A DNA stretch of 64,000 bases from M3007 sp046329435. GTDB taxonomy: Bacteria > Bacteroidota > Bacteroidia > Chitinophagales > Saprospiraceae. The stretch spans positions 496,001-560,000 of the forward strand of contig JAXLUR010000005.1 in assembly GCA_046329435.1 (NCBI GenBank). The letters are read 5' to 3'. The position numbers were made by a program, and so were the translations under genes. Below the pieces are notes generated by a model. That model was not told the origin of the DNA. It ran no database searches and saw only the letters and a program-made list of their open reading frames with translations. Positions within the stretch are counted from its first letter, which is position 1; the number at the start of each line of letters is the position of its first letter. Of this stretch, positions 1 to 8,397 are shown one piece after another.

Positions 1-1
1 C

Positions 2-745
2 ATGAAAGCCGTGATGAACGGCGTCATGAACTTCTCGGTCCTCGACGGCTGGTGGGTCGAAGGCTACCGCCCCGGCGCCGGCTGGGCCTTGCCCGAGCAG
101 GATACCTACACCGATCCCGCCCTGCAAAACGAGCTCGATGCGGAAACCATTTACAACATTCTGGAAAACGACATCATCCCGACCTATTACGATCGCGACG
201 AAAAAGGCGTTTCCGAGCGCTGGGTGAGCCATATCCGCAACACCATCGCGCAAATCGCGCCGGAATTCGTGATGAAACGTATGCTCGACGATTATCAGGA
301 GCGCTTTTACAGCAAACTCTGGGCGCGCAGCCAGAAACTGAAAAAGAACGACTACGAACCGGCGCGCGAACTGGTCGAGTGGAAAAACTACGTGCGCCAG
401 GGCTGGGATGCCATCGAGCTGAAAGACCTGAAAGCGCCCGATACGTTCAATCATTCGATGTTGCTCGGCGACAAATTCGACGCCGAAGTGACCCTCGAAC
501 TGTACGGGCTTTCGCCCGAAGACATCGGCGTTGAAGCGGTCTTTTTCCGCCGCGTAACGGAAAAGCAACTGGAACTGCTCTCCACGCACGAACTGCAACT
601 CGATGCCGGCCAAAGCGGCAAAGCGCGGTACCGCTGCCATATTACGCTGGGTACGGCAGGGGTGTTTGAATACGGCTTCCGTATGTTCCCCAAACACCCC
701 CTGCTGGCACACCGCCAGGACTTCGATCTGGTGCGCTGGCTGTAA
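2..745 (+). CDS. glgP: Alpha-glucan phosphorylase, C-terminal part (partial)
   Basis: This is the 3' end of a gene that starts before the window; 247 residues are visible. The first codons read MKAVMNG followed by a VLDGWW block. In GT35 alpha-glucan phosphorylases this region follows the GTSG motif and carries the lysine that binds pyridoxal phosphate, so the lysine at codon 2 is probably the cofactor lysine. The enzyme removes glucose-1-phosphate from glycogen or maltodextrin in the cytoplasm. The DGWW form resembles the short alpha-glucan phosphorylase subfamily rather than muscle/MalP-type enzymes. The rest is the helical C-terminal domain and a beta-rich tail. A strong hairpin terminator follows at 771-821. 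Whether a glycogen synthase domain is fused upstream cannot be seen. Confidence 0.88.
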   Translation: MKAVMNGVMNFSVLDGWWVEGYRPGAGWALPEQDTYTDPALQNELDAETIYNILENDIIPTYYDRDEKGVSERWVSHIRNTIAQIAPEFVMKRMLDDYQERFYSKLWARSQKLKKNDYEPARELVEWKNYVRQGWDAIELKDLKAPDTFNHSMLLGDKFDAEVTLELYGLSPEDIGVEAVFFRRVTEKQLELLSTHELQLDAGQSGKARYRCHITLGTAGVFEYGFRMFPKHPLLAHRQDFDLVRWL

Positions 746-770
746 ACAATTATTGACCCGTTTTACGCGA

Positions 771-821
771 AAAAGGGCGCAGGATATGCAAGCTGTTGCA
801 TGCCTTGCGCCCTTTGTTTTT
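771..821 (+). terminator. Rho-independent terminator after glgP
   Basis: Arms AAAGGGCGCAGG and CCTTGCGCCCTTT (about 772-783 and 803-815) enclose a short loop and are followed by a T-rich tail (TTTGTTTTT). It lies 25 bases after the phosphorylase stop. Confidence 0.8.
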
Positions 822-1028
822 GGGCCTTAACACAACAAAAACGACTTCACAACAAGCCCTTAACTCACCATTCCTGCTTAAAAAGCGTCTTTTATGGTAT
901 CATCTTTCCGAATATTATTGATATTAAATAAAAACAAATGTTCGGAGTATTTGAATTCAGTTCCAGGGGCCTGTGCGCGCCCTCTACCTTTGCCTTAAAT
1001 TAATTGATTAACCATTAAATGAACAGCC

Positions 1029-1826
1029 ATGAAAGTTATATCTGTTAAAGTAATGAGCTTGCTGACGGTTTTTTGCCTGATGAGCGCGGCACTCCTTGCA
1101 CAGGATGTCATACATAAAAAGAACGGCCAGATTCTTCAGACCCGGGTGGTGGAACTGGGCACCGGCGAAATCAAATACCGCCTGTTCGATCAGCCCGACG
1201 GGCCAATCTATGTTGTTGAAAAAGAAAGTATTGTAAAAATAGTTTTTCAGGACGGGCATACCGAGTACTACGGCATTGCCCGCATGGATGCCACCGAAAT
1301 GTTTGAAGGCCAGCGCCGCAAGAACCTGAAAGTATCGTTCCTGGGGCCCCTGCTCGGCTACACCAACGTCGTGTACGAACAAAACATCAAACCCGGCCGC
1401 AGCTGGGAAGCGAAAGCATGTATTGTTGGCCTGGGCCGTCAGTTCGACGACCATGCGCGCGGCTTTATCGGCACGGTCGCATACAAATTTTATAAAAAGC
1501 CGACTTTCTACACCAACGATATGCGGCGCACCCACCTGCTCCAGGGCGCATACTTCAAGCCGGAGATTTTCCTGGGCCGGACGACCTACGACGAGGTTGT
1601 TTTCTTCGATCCGTTCTCCAGCACTGACCGGGAATCGGTCAGCAGCACCACGGGCGGCATTCTCCTCAATATGGGCAAACAATGGGTGCTCGACGACGCT
1701 CTTGTGCTCGACTTGTCGGCCGGACTTGGCTACGGCTTCGGCAACAGCCGCCGCTCTATCTATACGTCCAATGACGCCGGGATATCGGGGAGTATCAACC
1801 TCAACATCGGCTTTATGATCAAATAA
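1029..1826 (+). CDS. Secreted protein, probably outer-membrane beta-barrel
   Basis: 265 residues. A signal peptide (residues 1 to about 24, ending LLAQ) precedes a segment of the type D-V-I-x-K-K-N-G ... G-E-I-K-Y-R, a theme common at the start of uncharacterised Bacteroidota secreted proteins. The C-terminal half alternates polar and aromatic residues and ends in a strand-like GSINLNIGFMIK, which suggests a small outer-membrane barrel. No enzyme motif is visible. About 200 bases of AT-rich DNA separate it from the glgP terminator, so it probably has its own promoter. Function unknown; exported location is well supported, barrel fold is inference. Confidence 0.7.
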   Translation: MKVISVKVMSLLTVFCLMSAALLAQDVIHKKNGQILQTRVVELGTGEIKYRLFDQPDGPIYVVEKESIVKIVFQDGHTEYYGIARMDATEMFEGQRRKNLKVSFLGPLLGYTNVVYEQNIKPGRSWEAKACIVGLGRQFDDHARGFIGTVAYKFYKKPTFYTNDMRRTHLLQGAYFKPEIFLGRTTYDEVVFFDPFSSTDRESVSSTTGGILLNMGKQWVLDDALVLDLSAGLGYGFGNSRRSIYTSNDAGISGSINLNIGFMIK

Positions 1827-1868
1827 CCCCTCTTCTGAATACCCTTATCCCCCCGATTAACCGCCTGC

Positions 1869-1911
1869 GAGGCCGCCGTTCAGTGTTCGTGACGCGCGGC
1901 CTCGTTTTTTT
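1869..1911 (+). terminator. Terminator overlapping the 3' end of the opposite gene
   Basis: GAGGCCGC (1869-1876) pairs with GCGGCCTC (1896-1903), followed by G and seven T. It would end the transcript of the secreted protein gene. Its right arm and T-run lie inside the last codons of the convergent CNNM/CBS gene. Confidence 0.7.
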
Positions 1912-3184
1912 CCACTTTTTCGATCAGCACTTTGTCAATCTTGCTTTTATCCATGTCAACGATCTCGAAGCGGAAGCCTTCGCGCTCGAAGAAATCGCCC
2001 GCCTTGGGGATTTCGCTGAGTTTGAACAGGATGAAACCAGCCAGGGTAGAGTAATCGGCATCATTGTCGTCAAATTCTTTCAGCGACACGATTTCCTTCA
2101 ACTCGTCGATCGGGATGATGCCTTCCACCAGCCAGCTGCCGTCTTCCCGGGTGATGATGGAAGGTTCTTCGGCATCGTCGAGGTCGGGCAGGGCGCCAAA
2201 GATGTTTTCGGTCAGGTCGTGCAGGGTGATGATGCCCTGGATGGAACCGTATTCATCGACCACCACGGCGAAGTAGTTGCGTTCCTTGCGGAAGCGTTCG
2301 AGAATACGGATGGCATTCATGCCTTCGGGCACGTAGAGGGGCTGGCTCAGGATGTCGCGCAGGCTGAATCCGGGCCGGCTGCGTTGTTCAATGTAGTCGC
2401 GCAGTTTGACCAGGCCGAGGATGTTGTCGATCGAATCTTCGCAGACCAGGAATTTGGTAAAACCGCTTTTAAGCAAGATCCGGTCGTTTTCTTCGGCCGG
2501 CGCGTTGATGTCGAGCCATTCCAGATCGTTGCGATGCGTCATGATGGTGTAGGCATCACGGTCGGCAAAGCGGAGGATATTCTGGATGTATTCGCTTTCC
2601 TTGGTTTCCAGCACACCCTGCTGGTTGGCCATTTTGACCATCAGCTTGATTTCTTCTTCGGAGATATTTTGCTGTTCGTTGGGTTTGATAAACAGCAGGC
2701 GCATGAAAATTTTGGTCGACCAGCTCAGGAAGGCTGAAACAGGCCCGGTGAGTCGGGTGATAAAATTCATGACCGGCGAAAAGCGCAGGGCAAGGGTTTC
2801 GGCGTGCTGGATGGCGATGTATTTGGGCGCGAGTTCGCCGATAATCAGCGACAGGTAGGTGATCAGTGTAACGACGATGGAAATAGAAATCTGCTCGGCG
2901 TAGGGTTCGAGCGACGGAACCCGGGTCAGCAAGGGCGTCAGGTAGCGGCCGATCGTCACACCGCCATAGGCGCCTTCCACGATACTGATCAGGGTAATAC
3001 CGATCTGCATGGCAGACAGGTAGTTGTCGATATTATCCAAAAGTCCGACTGCGATTGCCGCATTCCGGCTTCCTTTTGCTTTTTCGCTTTCCAGGCGGGA
3101 GCGTTTGGCGGTAATCAAGGCGATTTCACCCAGCACCAGGAAACCGTGCAGGACGATCAGGATGAGTATTATGGCAATTTCCAT
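1880..3184 (-). CDS. CNNM/CBS/CorC_HlyC-domain membrane protein (hemolysin C family)
   Basis: 434 residues from the ATG at 3184. The longer reading to 3226 adds only a charged stretch ahead of the hydrophobic MEIAIILILIVLHGF, so 3184 is preferred. Order: CNNM/DUF21 transmembrane domain (residues 1 to about 180) with the usual segments including ALITAKRSRLE; a CBS pair (about 200-330) with the V-D-E-Y-G-S-I-Q-G loop; and a C-terminal CorC_HlyC domain (about 345-425). The family includes magnesium/cobalt efflux proteins (CorB/CorC, CNNM) and was named for hemolysins; ion transport is the better guess. It is divergent from the sigma factor gene and convergent with the secreted protein gene. Confidence 0.9.
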   Translation of the reverse strand: MEIAIILILIVLHGFLVLGEIALITAKRSRLESEKAKGSRNAAIAVGLLDNIDNYLSAMQIGITLISIVEGAYGGVTIGRYLTPLLTRVPSLEPYAEQISISIVVTLITYLSLIIGELAPKYIAIQHAETLALRFSPVMNFITRLTGPVSAFLSWSTKIFMRLLFIKPNEQQNISEEEIKLMVKMANQQGVLETKESEYIQNILRFADRDAYTIMTHRNDLEWLDINAPAEENDRILLKSGFTKFLVCEDSIDNILGLVKLRDYIEQRSRPGFSLRDILSQPLYVPEGMNAIRILERFRKERNYFAVVVDEYGSIQGIITLHDLTENIFGALPDLDDAEEPSIITREDGSWLVEGIIPIDELKEIVSLKEFDDNDADYSTLAGFILFKLSEIPKAGDFFEREGFRFEIVDMDKSKIDKVLIEKVEKNEAARHEH

Positions 3185-3561
3185 GAGCGAAAATGTAGTG
3201 TCGCCTCTTTTGCGGGCTGGTTCCAAAAAACTGAAACCGGGTACTTATTTCGGGGAGCTGGGGCGACCTACTGCGCGGGCAAAAGTTGGTACGGAAAAAA
3301 TTTTTCGCAAAAGATGAAGCAAAGATAGCGCAATGCCGCGAATTATCAGGATGTTTGCCTTGGTTGCCTGGCAAGGTGTTAAAAAATGTTAAAGCAGAAA
3401 TTTTTTTTTGCATAAACACAATAAGCGCCTACTTTTGGCCTAGCCAAATGGCACTTTCCTCACGGTTCATCGCTCAAAATTAAGTTTGCTTATAGGTTAT
3501 AACTTGTACACCACTTAAATTCTGAATCAATTTAACTGGTAAAACAGCAAAACTGTTGCTC
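3185..3561. other. Divergent intergenic region, 377 bases
   Basis: This region separates the CNNM/CBS gene and the ECF sigma gene, which point away from each other. It is visibly AT-richer than the genes. The only site I can support is the sigma promoter at 3408-3437, leaving a leader of about 118 bases. The single ORFs across it have no recognisable protein features. Confidence 0.5.
3408..3437 (+). promoter_or_regulatory. Bacteroidota-type promoter for the ECF sigma gene
   Basis: TTG at 3408-3410, a 19-base spacer, then TACTTTTG at 3430-3437. This matches the Bacteroidota housekeeping consensus (TTG near -33, TAnnTTTG near -7), with a run of T directly upstream of the -33 box. Predicted start of transcription is near 3443. 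Confidence 0.65.
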
Positions 3562-4146
3562 ATGCAAGTTATATCCCTGCTTAATGATCAGGATCTGATC
3601 GCCCGTTACGTTGACGGTGATGAACAAGCTTTTGAACTTCTCCTCAAGCGTTACAAGTCCAAGATTTATACCTCTATCTACCTGTTCGTGAAGGATCAGG
3701 CATTGGCCGAGGATATTTTCCAGGAAGTTTTCATCAAAATTATTGACACGCTCCGCCGGGGCAAGTACAACCACGAAGGCAAGTTCGTGCAGTGGGCCAT
3801 GCGCATTGCCTACAACATGTGCGTCGATTACCACCGCCGCAACAAACGCCGTGCTCACATCAACCCCACCGAAGAATTCGACATCTTCGAAGTGTTGCGG
3901 CTGAGCGACGACGGCCCCGAAACCCAGATCATGCGCAGTGAAACCCACGACCGCATCCGCCGACTGGTCGACTCCCTGCCGCCCGAACAGCGCGAAGTGG
4001 TCATTCTGCGTCATTACGCCGATATGAGCTTCAAAGAAATTGCATCGCTGACCCGTGTCAGCATCAACACCGCCCTGGGTCGTATGCGTTATGCGCTCAT
4101 CAACATCCGCAAGATGATGGCAGAGCGCGATGTCGTGCTGCAATAA
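3562..4146 (+). CDS. RNA polymerase sigma factor, ECF (sigma-70) family
   Basis: 194 residues from the ATG at 3562; a TTG two codons earlier is less likely. Sigma region 2 covers about residues 10-95 (DLIARY...DEQAFELLLKRY, then DIFQEVFIKI and the RIAYNMCVDYHRR core-binding/-10 segment). Region 4 covers about 125-185, with LPPEQREVVILRHY and the helix-turn-helix SFKEIASLTRVSINTALGR. Length and domain order are typical for an ECF factor. No anti-sigma gene is adjacent; the next gene downstream is a response regulator after a terminator. Bacteroidota carry many such factors and the regulon cannot be read from here. Confidence 0.93.
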   Translation: MQVISLLNDQDLIARYVDGDEQAFELLLKRYKSKIYTSIYLFVKDQALAEDIFQEVFIKIIDTLRRGKYNHEGKFVQWAMRIAYNMCVDYHRRNKRRAHINPTEEFDIFEVLRLSDDGPETQIMRSETHDRIRRLVDSLPPEQREVVILRHYADMSFKEIASLTRVSINTALGRMRYALINIRKMMAERDVVLQ

Positions 4147-4170
4147 AAACCCATCGGCAGTGTCATGTTG

Positions 4171-4212
4171 AATCCCGCCTTTTTTCCAGGGGAAAAGGGG
4201 CGGGATTTTTTA
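4171..4212 (+). terminator. Terminator after the sigma factor gene
   Basis: AATCCCGCC (4171-4179) pairs with GGCGGGATT (4199-4207), followed by TTTTTATT. Confidence 0.8.
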
Positions 4213-4299
4213 TTGACCTGCTCCGCTCTTTCAAGCCGCGCCCGATAAAAAACCGGGGGCACCTGATCGAAATAATCGGGTGAATCGCGGCAATCGGCC

Positions 4300-4307
4300 T
4301 AATTTTG
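4300..4307 (+). promoter_or_regulatory. -7 box (TAATTTTG) of the response regulator gene
   Basis: TAATTTTG ends seven bases before the ATG at 4315. It fits the TAnnTTTG element, but no clear TTG lies 19-21 bases upstream. If it is the real -7 element, the mRNA has almost no leader. Confidence 0.4.
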
Positions 4308-4314
4308 CAGGGCT

Positions 4315-5013
4315 ATGAACAAAATCCGCCTCCTTTACGTCGAAGACGAACCGTTTTTGGGCAAAATCGTCAAGGAAAGCCTTGAAAGCCGAAACTACGA
4401 AGTATGTATGGTGGCCGACGGAGCCGAAGTCATGGCGGCTTTCGGCAGCTTTCAGCCCGATATTTGCATCCTGGACGTCATGCTGCCGCATCGCGACGGC
4501 TTTTCGCTGGGGCAGGAAATCCGCCAGCGTTACCCCGCATTGCCCATTATTTTTCTCACTGCCAAAACCCAGACGGAAGACGTTTTGAAAGGCTTCGCTT
4601 CGGGCGGCAACGATTACCTGCGCAAGCCTTTCAGCATGGAAGAACTGATCGCCCGGCTGAACAACCTGCTCGCGCTTTCCCGGGGAGCGGCGCCGGCCAC
4701 GCCGGCCAATCCGAATGATGCCGTCGTAATCGGGGCCTACCGCTTCTATCCCCTGAAATACGAGCTGCGCTATGGCGACGAACTGCGCAAACTGAGCGCC
4801 CGCGAGGCGGATTTGCTTAAAATACTGATCGAACACCGCAATTACACGGTGACGCGCAAAGACATTTTGATACAACTGTGGGGCGACGACAACATATTCA
4901 ACTCCCGAAACCTCGATGTGTATATTACCAAACTGCGCAACTACCTTCGCGACGACCCGGGTATCGAGATTATTACGATAAAAGGCGTCGGGTACCATTT
5001 TGTCGCGCTGTAG
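4315..5013 (+). CDS. OmpR-family DNA-binding response regulator
   Basis: 232 residues. The receiver domain (1 to about 118) has the acidic pair E10-D11, the phospho-acceptor D54 in CILDVMLP, T82 and K104 (RKPF). A linker rich in Ala/Pro leads to a winged-helix effector domain (about 135-230) with the L-S-A-R-E-A-D-L-L recognition and NLDVYITKLR helices. This is the OmpR/PhoB layout that binds direct repeats in promoters after phosphorylation. No histidine kinase gene is next to it, so it is an orphan in this window. An RluA-type gene follows after 94 bases. Confidence 0.94.
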   Translation: MNKIRLLYVEDEPFLGKIVKESLESRNYEVCMVADGAEVMAAFGSFQPDICILDVMLPHRDGFSLGQEIRQRYPALPIIFLTAKTQTEDVLKGFASGGNDYLRKPFSMEELIARLNNLLALSRGAAPATPANPNDAVVIGAYRFYPLKYELRYGDELRKLSAREADLLKILIEHRNYTVTRKDILIQLWGDDNIFNSRNLDVYITKLRNYLRDDPGIEIITIKGVGYHFVAL

Positions 5014-5107
5014 CGCCGACCGGCCATCCCGAACAATCGATCGGGACCGGCAAAACCAACATTCACCCGCCATTTGTTTGCCGGCCTTGAGGGCCGGCGT
5101 TACTGTT

Positions 5108-5785
5108 ATGCAACCATTGTTTGAAGATTATTACCTGCTTGCCGTCAACAAACCGGCCGGGCTTTCCTCCGAAAACGGCGATCAGCGCCACCCCTCGGCC
5201 GAGCGGGAAGCCCTCTTTTACCTGACGAGGGAGTTGAATGAAAAATCGAGCTCCTCCCGACTGAAAGTGACGCCGTTTTTGCGCACCGTACATCGGCTCG
5301 ACCGCCCCGTGAGCGGCGTTTTGCTGATGGCCAAGACGAAAATGGCCATGCTGGATTTGATGCAGCAATTTGAAGCGCGGACGACGGAAAAAATCTACCT
5401 CGCCGTGACCGCCCGCCGCCCCGAAGCCGAACAGGGCGTGCTACAGGACTGGCTCCTGAAAGACGAGGCCACCCGCAAAGCCTTGCTGTTCAAAAACGAA
5501 AAGAAAAACCGGCAATATGCCGAGTTGTCGTATCGCGTCATCAAGCCGGTCGGCGCGGGCGCACTGCTGGAGCTGCGGCCGAAAACCGGCAGATTTCACC
5601 AAATAAGGGCGCAACTCGCACAACTGGGCTGCCCGATCGTGGGAGATACCCTCTATGGCGGCCCTGCGTGGCTCGATCACCAGATCAAACTGCACGCCGC
5701 ATCCCTGCAATTTACGCATCCGAAGAGCAAACAGCCCGTATTGATCGAAGCGCCGCTGCCCGAAATATGGGGCCTGGGCGAATAG
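5108..5785 (+). CDS. RluA-family RNA pseudouridine synthase
   Basis: 225 residues from the ATG at 5108. The open frame continues upstream but codes there for an Arg/Pro-rich stretch without family similarity. The catalytic motif HRLDRPVSG at about 63-70 gives the aspartate nucleophile D65; VNKPAGL near residue 14 and GRFHQIRAQLA later are family blocks. There is no N-terminal S4 domain, so this is the short RluA/TruC type that isomerises uridine in rRNA or tRNA; the target base cannot be told. It lies between the response regulator and the Plug-domain gene on the same strand, with no terminator seen. Confidence 0.92.
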   Translation: MQPLFEDYYLLAVNKPAGLSSENGDQRHPSAEREALFYLTRELNEKSSSSRLKVTPFLRTVHRLDRPVSGVLLMAKTKMAMLDLMQQFEARTTEKIYLAVTARRPEAEQGVLQDWLLKDEATRKALLFKNEKKNRQYAELSYRVIKPVGAGALLELRPKTGRFHQIRAQLAQLGCPIVGDTLYGGPAWLDHQIKLHAASLQFTHPKSKQPVLIEAPLPEIWGLGE

Positions 5786-5840
5786 GGGCAACTCGTCCGG
5801 CAATTTTGGCGTCATTTGCAGCGTTTTGCCATCCTTCAAT

Positions 5841-7130
5841 ATGCCGCCCATGCGCCGCTTCATTCTGCTGACCTGCCTGATTGCCCTGTCGTTGCCCAAT
5901 ATTGTTCGCGCCCAGGACGACGGGATTCGATACGAAAACTACATCTACGACGACGATATCAAGACCGTGCAACTGCACCTGAACGGCGCCTCCCAGACCA
6001 ATCCCATGCTGGAACTGCGCCCGCCAAACGGCGCGCTCGTGCTTGAATTCGACCACCTCGGCGGCGACATCAAGGACTACCTCTACACCTTCGTCCATTG
6101 CAACAGCAACTGGGAACCTTCCGACCTGGTCGACAACGAATACATTGACGGCTACAATGAAGACCGAATCCTCGAATTTGAAAATTCGCTCAATACGCTG
6201 ACCCCCTACGTCCACTACACCCTGCGCCTGCCCAACAGCAATATGCGCTGGACCAAATCGGGCAATTACCTCCTGAAAATTTACGATAACGACAACGACA
6301 AGCGCCTGGTGCTCACCCGCCGCTTCCTCGTAGTGGAGTCGCAGTGGGGCATCGAGGCCCAGTTTGTGCGGCCCGCCCGCGTCGATAAATTCGATACCCA
6401 CCACGAAATCGATTTTACGGTCAATTACCGCAATTTCAGGATTCAGAACCCGCAACAGGACGTCAAGGCGTACGTCATGCAAAATTTTCGTTGGGACAAC
6501 ATCATCGGGCCCCTGCCGCCGTTCGCACAGCGCGAAACCAAACTGGTGTACGATTACCAGGACAAAGTGGTGTTTCCGGCCGGAAAGGAATGGCGGTTTT
6601 TCGATATGCGGGCCTTCGATTCGCGCGGCGAAGGCGTGAAACGTGTTTCCGAAAAAGACGACTATTACGAAGTCACCCTCTATACCGAACAAAGCCGTGG
6701 GACGGCCTCGTACCTGTTTCGCGCCGATCTGAACGGCAAATATGCCATCGACAACAAGCAGTACAACCAGTCGCTGGCCGAATGCGACTACGCCAAAGTG
6801 TTGTTTTCGCTGACGCAAAACGCGCCGCTGGAAGACGAAGACGTGTATGTTTTCGGTGAGTTGAGCGATTGGCGGCTGCTCCCCGAATTTAAAATGGAGT
6901 ATCTCCCGGAAGCAAAAGCCTACATCGCCGAGCCATTTTTAAAACAAGGCTATTACAACTATGAATTCGTCACCGTGAGTCGGAAGACCGGCAGGATGAA
7001 CGAAGATACCTTCGAGGGCAACTGGTACGAAACCCGCAACGACTACACGATCCTGGTATATTTCAAGGCTTTTGGCGACCGCTATGAACGGCTCATGGCA
7101 TCGTCAACCATCGTGAGCGGCCAGAAATAG
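5841..7130 (+). CDS. Type IX secretion system Plug-domain protein (DUF5103)
   Basis: About 429 residues from the ATG at 5841 (an ATG at 5850 is equally possible). The signal peptide is RRFILLTCLIALSLPNIVRAQ. The mature protein matches the DUF5103 pattern as I know it: an N-terminal beta domain (YIYDDDIKTVQLHLN ... SNWEPSDLVDNEYIDGYNE), a second beta domain with YCDYAK-like and FGELSDW blocks, and a C-terminal strand pair. In Flavobacterium a protein of this family is the Plug that closes the periplasmic side of the SprA translocon. The window also has a cargo-type CHU_C protein, which fits a functional T9SS, although SprA itself is not here. Confidence 0.82.
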   Translation: MPPMRRFILLTCLIALSLPNIVRAQDDGIRYENYIYDDDIKTVQLHLNGASQTNPMLELRPPNGALVLEFDHLGGDIKDYLYTFVHCNSNWEPSDLVDNEYIDGYNEDRILEFENSLNTLTPYVHYTLRLPNSNMRWTKSGNYLLKIYDNDNDKRLVLTRRFLVVESQWGIEAQFVRPARVDKFDTHHEIDFTVNYRNFRIQNPQQDVKAYVMQNFRWDNIIGPLPPFAQRETKLVYDYQDKVVFPAGKEWRFFDMRAFDSRGEGVKRVSEKDDYYEVTLYTEQSRGTASYLFRADLNGKYAIDNKQYNQSLAECDYAKVLFSLTQNAPLEDEDVYVFGELSDWRLLPEFKMEYLPEAKAYIAEPFLKQGYYNYEFVTVSRKTGRMNEDTFEGNWYETRNDYTILVYFKAFGDRYERLMASSTIVSGQK

Positions 7131-7132
7131 CC

Positions 7133-7561
7133 TCAGAAATACTGCGCGCTGGTGGGTTCGGGCAACAAGCCGATCTGGCGCAACATGCCGGCCACGTCCC
7201 AGATGCGCCGGCTGCGGATAATTTTGCCGTCGCGCAAGGTGAAAAATGTGGAACCCATGAAGGCAACAGCTTTGCCGGTGGGCGGAATATTCATCAGCCG
7301 GCCCTTGTGGTGCCCGGTCGCTTTCCAGAAAAAGAAAACCTGATTGCCTTCGGCGCCTTCCTCCAGGATTTGCATGTGCAGGTCGGGCAAGGCGTTGAAA
7401 ATATAGTCGATCATTCGTCCGGCATTGGCCAGGCCATCGGCCTGTTTGCCTTCGGAAAGGTCTTCCCCGAGATAGTCGGGGTGGTACATGGCCAAAAGCC
7501 GGTCTCTGTCGTGAGCGTTCCACGCGTCGATGAGTTCGGTCAGGAAGGCGTGTTTGTTCAT
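7133..7561 (-). CDS. SnoaL-like ester cyclase / NTF2-fold protein
   Basis: 142 residues from the ATG at 7561 (an upstream in-frame start would add a stretch that looks untranslated). The pattern ELIDAWNAHDRDRLLAMYHPDY ... GKAVAFMGSTFFTLRDGKIIRSRRIWD is typical of SnoaL-like proteins: one alpha+beta barrel with a hydrophobic pocket. Members include polyketide cyclases and many uncharacterised proteins with a small-molecule pocket, so the substrate cannot be assigned. The gene is convergent with the Plug gene (2-base gap) and divergent from the nitroreductase gene. Confidence 0.8.
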   Translation of the reverse strand: MNKHAFLTELIDAWNAHDRDRLLAMYHPDYLGEDLSEGKQADGLANAGRMIDYIFNALPDLHMQILEEGAEGNQVFFFWKATGHHKGRLMNIPPTGKAVAFMGSTFFTLRDGKIIRSRRIWDVAGMLRQIGLLPEPTSAQYF

Positions 7562-7754
7562 GGCTGCTGAAATAAAAAATGAAACAATGGTCTGCATGCA
7601 GTGTTTGGCTCGAAACCGGATTTAAAAACAGGTTTTTTCCGGGCTTACTTCACCTGGTACAAAAGTAGGACCCCTGCTGCAAGGGGGCATGCCCAATATT
7701 TGCTCAATCTTTGTCCAAATTTTTTGATTCACCCGTCACACCTTGTCCAGCGCC

Positions 7755-8321
7755 ATGTCTGTTGCCGAACTCATTCGCCGCCGCCGCTCGATTTTCCCCA
7801 AAAGTTACCTGCCTGACCGTCCCATCGACCGTTCGCTCATCGAGGATTTGCTCGAATGCGCCAACTGGGCGCCCACCCACCGCCTGACGGAGCCCTGGCG
7901 ATTTCAGGTTTTTCACTCGGCCGAAAGCCGGCGCCAACTGGGTCAGTATCTCTCCGATTTTTACCGCGACAACACGCCTCCCGAACAGTTTTCGGCAGAA
8001 AAAATGCAAAAAGCCGGGGAAAATCCGCTTCGTGCAGGCGCCGTGATCGCTATTTGCATGCAGCGCGACCCGGAGGCTTTGGTCCCCGAATTTGAAGAAA
8101 TCGCCGCCGTGGCCATGGCTGTCCAGAACATGTGGCTGCGTTGCGCCGAAGCCGGCCTCGGGTGCTACTGGAGCACGCCGAAAGCCGCCCTGCTGGCCGA
8201 TGCTTTTCTCCACCTTGCGCCCGGCGAACGCTGCCTGGGCCTCTTTTACCTCGGCTGGCACGATATGCCCGAAATTCCGGGCAAGCGGCGCCCTGTCGGA
8301 GAGAAAACCATCTGGCATTGA
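7755..8321 (+). CDS. Nitroreductase family protein
   Basis: 188 residues from the ATG at 7755. The FMN-binding N-terminus RRRRSIFPKSYLPDRPI, the substrate-side ANWAPTHRLTEPWRF and the AEAGLGCYWST block are family hallmarks. Such enzymes are FMN-dependent dimers that use NAD(P)H to reduce nitro groups, quinones or enones in the cytoplasm; the natural substrate is unknown. The short length is within the family range (YdjA-like). It is followed by the conserved unknown at 8398 with its own -7 box. Confidence 0.9.
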   Translation: MSVAELIRRRRSIFPKSYLPDRPIDRSLIEDLLECANWAPTHRLTEPWRFQVFHSAESRRQLGQYLSDFYRDNTPPEQFSAEKMQKAGENPLRAGAVIAICMQRDPEALVPEFEEIAAVAMAVQNMWLRCAEAGLGCYWSTPKAALLADAFLHLAPGERCLGLFYLGWHDMPEIPGKRRPVGEKTIWH

Positions 8322-8345
8322 ATCGGCTGTAAACAAGGTCTGTTG

Positions 8346-8378
8346 TTGCTGCCTGCTGCCAACTTAATGGTATTTTTG
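8346..8378 (+). promoter_or_regulatory. Probable promoter of the gene at 8398
   Basis: TTG at 8346-8348, a 22-base spacer, then TATTTTTG at 8371-8378. The spacer is slightly longer than the 19-21 seen elsewhere in the window. Confidence 0.45.
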
Positions 8379-8397
8379 CAGCAAGACAGACACGAAC